A stretch of 64,000 nucleotides of DNA from Bugulina stolonifera. Lineage: Eukaryota; Bryozoa; Gymnolaemata; Cheilostomatida; Bugulidae. Shown here piece after piece: positions 25,296 through 40,376 of the stretch; within the stretch, counting starts at the first letter, position 1; every line of letters begins with the position of its first letter. Position numbers and translations under genes: made by a program. Location of the stretch: contig OW285187.1 in NCBI GenBank assembly GCA_935421135.1, positions 6,758,001-6,822,000 of the forward strand, in the 5' to 3' direction. The notes under the pieces were generated by a model that was given only the letters and a program-made list of their open reading frames with translations, was not told the DNA's origin and ran no database searches.

Positions 25296-27338
25296 GGGGA
25301 GAGCGGGGTAAGTTGGGACGCGGGGTAAGTTGGGACAGGGCTGTTTCGGGTATTATGAGACCCATTGCATTTTTATGGTATAGACCAAAGGTTAGACCAA
25401 CATAAATAAACATAACCCACTATTTTGTTTTTTAAGTTGAATAAATGTTTTTGTGCAATTTGCAATAATGTAATATTTGCATGTTTGAGTAAATTTTTTT
25501 TCTTGACGAGTTTCTAATTTTTTTAATGAAGGAATGACTCCATAGTTTTGAAAATTTGCAGATAGAGACTCTATAGCATCTAGTTAGAACAACTAAAGTT
25601 AAAATTAGCTCAAGTCAAAAATCTTAATAAAAAATTGTGTTTTACAAAAATTTGGGAGTGTGGGGCAAGTTGGGACGCTGGAAGTGGGGCAAGTTGGGAC
25701 ACCATTTGTAATAATAAATTATGTTTGTGGAATGATATGAATCCAAGATGACACTGTAATTTCACCTTTTCTCTAACTAAAAGTTGTTTGATGAATCTTG
25801 GATAGCATTTGACTTTAGTAAAGAACTCTAATCCTGTGTGGGGATGGCATTATAGGTAGTATTGATATTACTCCTTGTAGAAACAGGTCAAACCTGACTC
25901 ATGACCATAACAGCTTTTGATCTCTGTTCTGTCCTCACTTTACTCATGACTCTGACAGCAGTAGCACCAATACAATGTATAAACTACATCCTTTTTCTAC
26001 TCATACCTACACTTCGAACACCATTTAATGCGCCTTTGAAACCCCCACCAGACCAACTAACACCATCAGGCAGCACCAAGCTAATAATCCAATAGATTAT
26101 TAGGTATAATTTAGTTATAAACTTTGTGGGATTCACTCTTTGTTGTTCAAACTAGACAAGTAGGCTATATACAATCAATGTCTCTCCACACTTATTGTTA
26201 CTCAACCCCAGTTGAACTACCATCTTCGATGAGAGTACCAAGCAATAGTTTAATCAAACATCATCGATAATCTATTTACAAAGTTATAGGTTTTACATCT
26301 GTAAATATTCAATTTACCGCTGTACAAGACCCAGGAAAGGTAATTAGCACCAAAAGAAAGACGCAGGTTGGATCGACTCCATCGTATGAATGAGGCGGAT
26401 TGACTACTATCGCCTGTGTCATAAGTGCTGTCGTGAACTCTGGGTTGGGTTGCCAAGTGGAATTAAAATTCAACAATCTTTTTTCTGCTCAAGGATTTCA
26501 TTTTATCTAGAGTGTCAGTTGTTCAATTATTGTACATCAAACTCATAATAATTAATAGTAAAAATCAACATTTTTGCCTATACTTTCTAGTATTGGTTTA
26601 TTTATGGTGTTTTTGTTTTATATTCTGTACCAAAATTAGAAAAATGGTCACCTACGATGCGCTAGTTTATTTTATAGTGCTAAGTCTAATATGCATAAGT
26701 AGACTGGAACTTAGTCAAAAAAGGGCTTTATAAATTATTACAGCTAATAGAGCTATTATAAATTATTACACCTATAAGGCGCCAAACGAATTAAGGGTTT
26801 TTCATGTTCAAGCTGGCATCCTATTTTAACAAAGATTTACTTAACAAAAAAATTCTCTTTTACATCAAAACAATTTTCATACCTTCCTTAGACTATCTTG
26901 TAATAAAAAACTTAAACACTTCGAGTTTGAACTAGATTAAGGTCCAGCAGCTTTTTACAGACATGTTTTTTGACATATATACATGTACATGTAGCAATAA
27001 TTTTAAATATGTGTAATATTATTGTAACATTTCAATTCTATCTGTTCATGATAAAAAATGACACTAATCTAAATCTAAAATCTATATTTTCAATGGTGTC
27101 CCGACTTGCCCCACACCTGTCCCAACTTACCCCGTCAGTGGGGTAAGTTGGGACGTTTGACATGCGCTGCCAAATCATGGATTACAGCACTATGCTGACT
27201 TATCAATGTGTGTGCTTTAGGGTATAGTTAGACAACATATTAAAGTACCTCCATGCAAAAAATGATGATGCTATGACTTTTAGACTCCGTATTATTCCCA
27301 AAAAACCAAAAATTGTCCCAACTTACCCCGCTCTCCCC
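25296..27338. mobile_element. Nested 2.0 kb TIR element with TA target duplication
   Basis: Perfect 24-bp inverted ends (25296-25319 and 27315-27338) begin GGGGAGAGCGGGG. TA flanks both sides (25294-25295, 27339-27340). TA duplication is typical of Tc1/mariner and some IS630-related or ISL2EU elements. The interior holds further copies of the motif GGGGYAAGTTGGGAC near both ends. The longest open frames are only about 60-70 codons and show no transposase features, so it is likely a non-autonomous derivative. The exact superfamily is not established. Confidence 0.8.
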
Positions 27339-27377
27339 TACACTTTACTTGCTTTCTAATAACTTTGTTTTAACAAG
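27339..27377 (-). repeat. Right arm of the outer inverted repeat
   Basis: Reverse-complement partner of 25217-25255. In the left half an extra stretch of about 40 bp (25256-25295) separates the arm from the nested element; here the arm starts directly at the TA. Confidence 0.75.
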
Positions 27378-27421
27378 TAATAAAATTCAATATTCACGTT
27401 GACTTATATTGGGATAATAAA

Positions 27422-27808
27422 GTTGTGTCCGACTGGGTAACTGAGGCGCCTAACATCAAGGGGAAAGTCCAATTGAACACAGGGAGAAGAAAAGTGTGAC
27501 AACAACCCCCCTCCCCGTAGTAGCCGTTGAGGTCTGAGTTTGGCAAGACTCTGTGGTGTGGGTGCTACCTCTATAGCTAGGCTGGGCTAGCCGAAGTGGT
27601 CTCTGCAAAGCTGTGGGGAATGATTGGACTGCTGGGTCCTGGTAGCAGTAGTGTGACTGTACCTGGGAAAACCCAATGCCGTAGGAAATTGCCTGATACC
27701 TTGCTGTTCGCAGTTAACAGTTAGAGACTGTATCATTCAGTACAGTAAGATTACTTTATTGAACAGCAGCCTACAGACAACTGAAGCAAAAAATTGTGCT
27801 CCCTATAT
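27422..27808 (-). mobile_element. LTR-like dispersed repeat, copy A (inside the 7.2 kb element)
   Basis: Homologous over most of its length to 32178-32627 in the same orientation; shared blocks include GCTGGGTCCTGGTAGCAGT, CTAGGCTGGGCTAGC and TTTATTGAAC. Read on the minus strand it runs from a TATA-like region through a GAGCACAATT segment and an AATAAAG polyadenylation-like signal (near 27754) to an end at GGACACAAC. That order resembles a solo LTR. The class remains uncertain because the 5' border and target duplication are not clear. Confidence 0.6.
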
Positions 27809-28120
27809 GTGAATAACGCTACAGTTTAGTAGTTTATGTCTCAGTGATCAGCGTTATTACTATAAGAGATTTGCTCTGTTTCCTCTAGGTTTCATTTAGG
27901 AAACATTATTTTCATGTATTATATTTGTGTGTTATTATACTGTATGATGTACATGTAGGTCTACATAATATGCAAGTCCGTACCACACAATAACAATTAT
28001 TTAGTCACTACACTAATGTCTTTATAGTATTTTATATAAGTCCATGTAGGCCCACATGTATTTAAAACAATTAAATTACATGTAATGTAGAATTGGTCAA
28101 GTACTTGTCTTTATTTACAG

Positions 28121-30382
28121 GATGCAATATGTGGGACGGTAAGAGAGTGAAGATTGATAAGGAGAACTACTTTTGCATGGCTCATGGTTTAAAGTTTTTA
28201 GACTACCGACATGGACAAGATCACCATTTAAGATCTAAGGCTACCTACCAAAAGAAGAAAGTATGTATGTTGCACATTTTTTAAAATTTGTTTCAAACTT
28301 TAAAACTGAATTAGTCGTCGATGTATCATTTTATTTTTAGCCTCAACTCTTTTATGTTGGTAGATTTATATTGTTACTAACTTGTTATTTAAACGTAGCT
28401 GCAAAAAGCTATAAATACTAGAATTTTAATACTCCGATTTCCATAAGGTAAAAGTGCGAGACAGAATTTTAATCACTCGGTTCACATAACTTTGTTATAA
28501 TATTATGTTGATATGTTTAAAATTGACTTCGTTTTATTTATTCTGCAATTGCAGGATTTGCAGAAGGATGATCACGCAGTAGTCAGGCAGAGGCAGCTTC
28601 TACAACCATCAATCAAAGCCGGGTGCCCAGCGAGAACCAAACTACTTCGATTTACAGATTTTAAGGTATGTAGAATTAAACTGCAGGTTTGGTAATGTTA
28701 GAGGCACTAGTTGCATGGCTGTGTAGGAGGTGAGTTTTGTGAACGTGAGTTTTGTGTCTGCAATGGTATGTATATAAGGAACAGCATTCAACTCCTTTTT
28801 TTACCAATGTGATGTTGTTGGAAATGAGCAAACTGTTACCATCCTGGTCATCTCTTGAAGATAAATATCAACAATGGCATTGAGTGGATGAATGGAGTGA
28901 AAAACTTCTTGGGTGGCAGAACGACGAACAAACTGTCCATTCTTATACAGAAGGTAAGTGCTACATCTGTAGATTGCCTGTACTTGCACTGTATATTTTG
29001 TTACTGGATACACTGTTTAGCACACAAATAAAGATACTTGTAAAATGTTCTTGTGGATTTCATTTTATGTTTTATGATATCAGGTTGAACCTCGTTGCTC
29101 AATTTCCACATTATTAATATATTATACAATGCATAGTATAATAAATGTTCTCATTTGCTTGATGTTTTCTTGGATTGTGGGTAGCGTTTATGTTCTGTAT
29201 GCTTTTTTCCTAAATGCCTCTAAAAACAGATGTGTACGCTGCACTCGTTTCTTGCATTGATTTTCATCATTCTAAAATCAAACCAACCATGATTAGTCTT
29301 ACAGATATGCACAGCTGAACATCACAATATCTTCACTTTCTCGATCTTATGATCCCAAGATTCCCAAGTTCCTCCAAGACCGACTACCAGCGTTGATGAA
29401 GAGGTGCTTAGATAACATTGAGTATAACTGGAGATTCAGCCAGTGAGTTTAAAATAAGAATATCAGGTCACAATGCAGTGACTCTAGATATACATGTTCC
29501 CTATTGCCCTTGTTTTTCATAGCATATGTTTTCAGTGATGCATCTTTGTAATTCTGAGGTTCTCAATGCATATTTAGACTCACAGTGGAACAAAATAACT
29601 CTGGACTTCCTGTACCACTACCTGAAGATACTATCAATATGGAAGTCTCACAGTCCACGGACAATCATGTATTACCATATAAAGATACATGTATTACCAA
29701 GGATCTGTATCACACAAAGGTTACACCAAGCTTGCTATCAGATGTTCAGCAGAACCAGAAGATCCTAAGCAGTGTATCTCAATTAATACCTCTCAACCAG
29801 ACCTCGTCATCTCTCAGTGATGACATTGTGCAAATCATCAAGACGTATGAAGGGACTTTGTGCGGCAGAATGATCTGGTAGTCAATAAGGTGAGTGTAGA
29901 AATATAAATGTACTTCCTTTTAAATTATATAGAAAACCTTGACCTGATTACCTCACCACCTCCCTTCAATCATCTGTGATATTTCAGGGAGTTGAACGTA
30001 TGAGGAATTTTAGCATATGGGTTGCTAATGGCTTTCTTTGCAATTCAATATTCCTTGTACATGTAAATATTAGGACGCTAATCAGTTCACTTGGTTCATG
30101 TAAACCAATGACCTCTGAACCTGCCAGTACCCGAGATATTCAATGTCAAAAATTACCTGCAAGATATTATTTTTGTACCGTGACTATGATATACAGTAAA
30201 TGAGTGGAAATAAATTACATGTAACTGCTGACTACAATGAGCTTGCATATAGTGCTTTTCACTACCACATTCACGGTGTTACATGTATGTACATGTACAA
30301 TACATTCAAATATTTTGTACAGGGGAAAAAGCAAAAAGCAGTAAAGAGGCGACTATCTTCTATCTCAGTGTCTACGAAGTAG
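28121..30382 (+). pseudogene. Broken multi-exon gene carried by the 7.2 kb element
   Basis: Exon-like blocks with good splice sites: 28121-28260, 28555-28665, 29305-29442, 29578 to about 29889, and 30323-30382. Block 1 encodes NYFCMAHGLKFLDYRHGQDHH. Block 2 encodes a basic stretch ending SIKAGCPARTKLLRFTDFK. This GC.A pattern resembles the WRKY-GCM1/FLYWCH/ALS2CR8-type zinc-binding region found at the N terminus of several animal MULE transposases. Block 4 reads PKFLQDRLPALMKRC. Block 5 runs into a stop at 29879-29881, while another frame stays open to the donor at 29890, as expected after a frameshift. A last block encodes a short basic tail (GKKQKAVKRRLSS). The DDE transposase core was not found. 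I treat it as a decayed transposon gene; a captured host gene is the alternative. Confidence 0.4.
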
Positions 30383-31523
30383 TGTAACTTCTTTCTGAAA
30401 GGCTGTAAGTCTAAACATACGAATACATAGTACATTTGAGTGAATGGAGTAGCAAATGTAATTCAATACAACATGACACTGAGTCGAAACTTTTTGGACA
30501 ACATTATATTTGCTCTAAGGTCTCAGATTGAGGCATTTTCTTAGAATAGCTGATGAGTGTTTACTAACATAGTGCAACAATTGCTCTCTAAAATTTTGTC
30601 CTGCTAAATTAACTTCTAGATTTTTTTCACAATACTTTCTAAGTTGTATAGATGTTCTGCATTTGTTATTATTTATGAACATAAGGTACGCTTGTTGATG
30701 TTTTCATACAATTGGCGTACCTTCCTTTAAGGAAGAGTGACATTCAAGCTATTCATTTTATTTTATTTTATTCTTCAATTCAATAAATTTACAGTTTTCA
30801 TGTACCAATTTGAATTGTTTTTTATGGTTCAAGAGCAATAAAACTGAAGAATCTTTTTGGATTTGTGACCTCGATGAAATCACAAGACTGTTTTTGATGT
30901 TTTGTATTTTACCAAGAAGTTTATCAGTCGTTATATTTTCCTGTTTTAGTGTAGGTCAAAGCTATAATTATTACCTGATATAAATGATTACACTGTTTTA
31001 CAATCTGATGACTTGATGTTCAGAATTTGTTGTTAACATGAATAGCAGGTTTTAATAAATTGTTTTACATCATCCACTATTTGTTCTTGTTACTGAATAA
31101 TAATCACAATGTACTGTGACTGGTAATGGTCAGTGCAGGTTGGATAATAATAAAGTGATAAAAATGGAGGGTGCAACCTAGAAGTGAATTGCTATAGACT
31201 ATTATTCAGAATAAAAAATTCCACTTCCTGCTATTCCACTGCTTTGGTGAGTGTCTAATGCACAAAGCCAATCTAATGCTGTTTTATAATAATACACGTT
31301 GATAACACTGCATAGTATTAGTACATAAACTTGCACCACAAAAATAAAGCAAGGTAATAGTACCCCATCCTACATTTGAATATGTGAGTTGAAATACAAG
31401 TATAATAATATTATCATGTGTTGCTTTTACACGTGTAGTACTCGCGAATAATAATATTATCTTCTAATAGGAAAAATGCGCTTTAGCCTTTTAAATAGGT
31501 TTCACGTCACGCTGGTTCGATCA

Positions 31524-31584
31524 GTCGCACCTATCAGGTCTAGGACCAGGACCAGGTTTCAGGGTCCTGCAGATATATGAAACC
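31524..31584 (-). repeat. Right terminal inverted repeat of the 7.2 kb element
   Basis: Reverse-complement partner of 24342-24396. It reads CCTGCAGATATATGAAACC at its outer end, then abuts the direct repeat TAAAAATTT. Confidence 0.85.
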
Positions 31585-31593
31585 TAAAAATTT
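31585..31593. repeat. Right 9-bp target-site duplication
   Basis: TAAAAATTT in the same orientation as 24333-24341, directly outside the right inverted repeat. Confidence 0.8.
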
Positions 31594-32177
31594 AGCTTTC
31601 TTTTCCTCACATTAGTAATTTAATTTTGATTGACAGCCAAAAAATAGTCACGAGATGTGTTTGTCAGTAATTGAAACATATATCAGGCTGTTATGCTGTT
31701 ATAATTATATAAGTAGTTTATTAGCTGTATACGCACAATAGCGATATAATGATTTATATCATGGCTAACGACTATCACTATGAAGTAATCTATAACAGAA
31801 CGGCGGTAATTGCTGACATCCCTGGCCAAAAAATAGATGCACAGCTGCACACTGCTACATCTAATGAGGCACTCTGTTTACACTGCCGTTGGTCAAAATT
31901 TTCCTACCTCATCAGAGGTATAGTTATTGTATCTAATCTATTTTTATTCACTAATAGTTATAGTTATAGTAATAGTTACTATTCTATAGGCCTAATTATT
32001 ATTATTATATTATTTATTCATTATTCTTCGTTCTCAATTATCATTTTTTTTTAAACTGGATTTTCCCACTGAGACCCTCGTATATCATTTTTTGTTTTGT
32101 TTTTATTTATATCTACTCTTTTATATAATTATTATAATGAACATGGATACAGCATATTGCCTAGATCTTGTAACTAT

Positions 32178-32627
32178 GTTGTGTCCGGCTGGGTAGCTGA
32201 AGTGCAGCTGTACAACATACAGGCCAGAGTCGCAAGGGGAGAGAGTGTCGCAACCTGCTGACCAGGCAGAAGCCAACGGTGCAAGTCCAACCGAACAGCG
32301 ACACACATGACGAGGAATATGTGACAATTACCTCCAGAGTAGCCGTCGAGGTCTAAGTCACACAAGACTAGGTGATGTGGGTGCGACTGCTACATCTAGG
32401 CTGGGCTAGCAGAAGCGGTACCTACAGCTGTAGGGAGGGATTGGAGTGCTGGGTCCTGGTAGCAGTCATGGGACTGTACTTGGGAAAACTGCCAGGGGAG
32501 AGTTCCTGATACCCTACTGTTTGCAGTAAACGTAAGAGACTGTATAGTTCAGTTAGTAAGATAACTTTATTGAACGACAGCCTTCAAACAACTGAATAGG
32601 AATGCACAATTGTGCTCCTTATATAAG
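32178..32627 (-). mobile_element. LTR-like dispersed repeat, copy B (outside the transposon)
   Basis: Same family as 27422-27808, with about 60 bp extra near the left end. On the minus strand it has TATAAGGAGCAC at the start, AATAAAG near 32564, and ends GGACACAACA, i.e. with a CA terminus as in an LTR. It has no coding region. It begins about 590 bp beyond the right end of the 7.2 kb element. Confidence 0.6.
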
Positions 32628-33219
32628 AAAATCAATTCCGGACCGAGGTCAATAGGTAAAAAATACACTAGGTCAATCTCGGACTGCACAGGGGTCCAAG
32701 TACAAAATGGTCTCAGATCGGGGGATAAACAGGCACTGGTACATATGAAGGAGAGGTGATAGTTCACAAAGGGATAAACTAGTACCATGCATAAATATAG
32801 TATAGTATAATAGACATTAGTAAAAGTAGCAAAGTAAAATCATACAAACATTACTAATGCCACTACAACATATATGAAAATGTAGATCATATTTCAATAC
32901 ATTCGGGTTATGACAAGGTATTGCTATAGTGGAAATGTCAATGTTAGTATGTAGGCCACATGTCGACACAGAACACAGCAATTATGCATAGTAATTTGCG
33001 TAACACTAGATCGTATATGTATTCATATAACTGTAAAGTATTAAAAACGAGACATATGTATAATAATAACGTTAATAGCAAAAATACATAAAGCATTTGG
33101 TTATTAAATGCAGCCTCATATGAACAAATACAATTTCCGAATAGAATAGCCTATTCAGTTCATAAGTCTGTTTGTTATATATTTATCAGATGCATATGTG
33201 TTGATTGAGCTTGCAAATA

Positions 33220-33286
33220 AAATAGAACATGCTACCACTACACCAGCTCAGGTTGCTGAGCTGACGTAGTGGTAGCATGTTTTGTT
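33220..33286. repeat. Near-perfect palindrome at the head of SINE-like copy 2
   Basis: AATAGAACATGCTACCACTA with CACCAGCTCA on the left is the inverse of TGAGCTGACGTAGTGGTAGC with ATGTTTTGTT on the right, with almost no loop. The right arm is the SINE head, so the left arm looks like an inverted duplicate of that head. Confidence 0.75.
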
Positions 33287-33390
33287 CCCTGTGCTAGGCC
33301 ATAGAGGCCCCGGTTTCAAACCCCAATCAGGGACTGGTATTTACATGGATTTGAAACAGGTCTCTGACTGCTCAAAAATAAATTCCTTTC
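33253..33390 (+). mobile_element. tRNA-derived SINE-like element, copy 2
   Basis: Pairs with 21933-22080. The head contains CTGACGTAGTGGTAGCA, which resembles the 5' part of a tRNA including an A box. A good B box CGGTTTCAAACCCC lies at 33311-33324. The shared body follows (GGGACTGGTATTTACATG, AGGTCTCTGACTGCTCAAAA, AAATTCCTTT). Confidence 0.65.
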
Positions 33391-34383
33391 TGACAAGTAC
33401 ATCATTATATAAAAGATGACCAAACCCCTTAACAAAATAGAACATGCTTCTGAAAGTCCTGCCCCTGTGAGTCTCATCATCTTGGAATTTCCATATACAT
33501 GTACATGTAGTTGTATTAATAGGTTTCATCACAATTTGAGAAAAAGGCTTTCAGTATATTACTTCTCAATAGCCATCCTAACCTCGAACAGTGTATTTGC
33601 ATAGTGCGGGGTAATTGTTGGAACTTCATGCTACTGCTCAGTCTAAACTAATGAGACTGAAACGCTCTGGTATACAGATATTATTTGGATGCCTGGTAGT
33701 AATCGATAGGTCATGTGAACAATTTGTATGCCGAAAGCTGAAAAATTCTGAGCACTGCTTTTATGGTAATTTGTTTGTTAGTTCAGAAATTATGTATCTG
33801 ATCTGTAAACTTATCACATTAGGAGAGCAAAGTAATCATGAGCGTGCCTGTTGCTTCAAACTTAATAGTAGTCATTTATAGCAGCATGTTGTTATGTAGT
33901 CAATATTACCCAATTCTGACTGGTGTTAAATGGTGTTATTCCACATTAAGAAGAACACATTTCACCAGTTTCGTCTCTGGTCACTAACTGTCTAGAAAAA
34001 TGCAATTCACCTACCTTATGTAACTAGTCAAGTCCTTACCTAAATTATGGTACAGTTGATGAGCTAGTCATTAAATTTCCAAACTATGAATAGTATATTC
34101 TATGAATATTCATTGCAGACATGGTTATCTTGTGCTTCTTTATCTTAATTAGTCTCATCCTTGTCCGTTATGCTTGGTCTCTATTCACTATCATTAGATC
34201 TACACATGTACAACTACAGTGTACTATACAGCTCATCTTCAGAGTATGGCCACCTACTGTTCTCTATCTGCTTGCAATGCCTGTAATTTTTTTACTTCAG
34301 TATTCAATAGACTGTTGAGCAGTGAACAGTCGTATTTTTAACACTATAGCTTGGATATACTACTTTTGTTTTATTATAATATT

Positions 34384-34581
34384 ATGGATAATCTAAGCTT
34401 ATTCACTGGTCATGGTGAACCTATGCCGAAAAGTAGGATTTTGAATGCTGGTTTCTTTGGAACTGTTGATGATGCGTTTGCTAGTCGTTCTCTAAACTTA
34501 CCAGGAACCGTAACTGAGGAAGTAGTTACAGTTGAAACTGAAGTTGTGACTAACACATCATATGACTGCAGTCAGTCACAG
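34384..34581 (+). CDS. Candidate alternative first exon of the first CRMP-type gene
   Basis: A 66-codon open frame from ATG (MDNLSLFTGHGEPMP...) ends at CAG followed by GTGTAA, a weak donor. The boundary is phase 0, as is the acceptor of the exon at 35568, so the two would join in frame. Vertebrate CRMP genes use alternative first exons to make long and short N termini, and the short start exon here (34898-34936) lies between. It is acidic and Thr/Val-rich near its end, with no recognised domain. It may be an unrelated open frame. Confidence 0.3.
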
Positions 34582-34897
34582 GTGTAAATATAAAAGTAGT
34601 TATACAACAAAAGAGAAGGCTTGTTGTAAATTGACCTCCTACAGCATGTTTATTGTAACCCATCATTTGTTTTCTTTTCTAATTATATTTCTCTCTATAC
34701 TTACACTTCATTCAATGTTGTGTTGTTTATTTCAAAAACATAGTATTGAAAGTTGAGTTGTGTTTGGTACACAAGACAATATGTCTTTCGCTTAGTTTGT
34801 TTTCTCAGCTTGTGCCTTATTTATGCATGTTTGATACATTTAGTTTGTTTCTTGTAGTTTATAGCGTCTGTTGAGCCTTCCCTCACTGCATGCAAAG

Positions 34898-40376
<5,479 letters not shown>

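Larger units (their letters stand above)
24342..31584. mobile_element. 7.2 kb TIR DNA transposon, Mutator-like (MULE) candidate
   Basis: The ends are inverted repeats: 24342-24396 on the left and 31524-31584 on the right. The outermost 39 bases (GGTTTCATATATCTGCAGG...) are identical, and the inner parts are similar up to GGTGCGAC. The flanks carry a 9-bp direct repeat, TAAAAATTT. Nine-base duplications are typical of Mutator-like elements; Merlin (8-9) and hAT (8) are alternatives. The element lies about 200 bp upstream of the exportin-7 start. Inside are a hairpin (24797-24917), a nested TA-flanked element (25296-27338), an LTR-like repeat (27422-27808) and a broken multi-exon gene (28121-30382) whose second exon has a zinc-finger-like GCPAR motif. 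No catalytic DDE core was recognised, so this copy is probably non-autonomous. Confidence 0.82.
31594..34383. other. Spacer between the transposon and the first CRMP-type gene
   Basis: Contains LTR-like copy B (32178-32627) and a SINE-like element with a fold-back head (33220-33390). The rest is AT-rich with no supported exon. A short frame starting at 31761 and a hydrophobic one at 34121 were considered and not accepted. Confidence 0.5.

Noticed and set aside
31761..31917. Open frame beginning MANDYHYEVIYNRT with a possible donor at its end
   Set aside because: No downstream partner exon, no recognisable family, and it lies between transposon and LTR-like sequence. It is too short to support alone.
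34121..34318. Hydrophobic 65-codon frame upstream of the CRMP-like gene
   Set aside because: T-rich AT-biased DNA gives hydrophobic frames by chance, and no splice connection or homologue was recognised.
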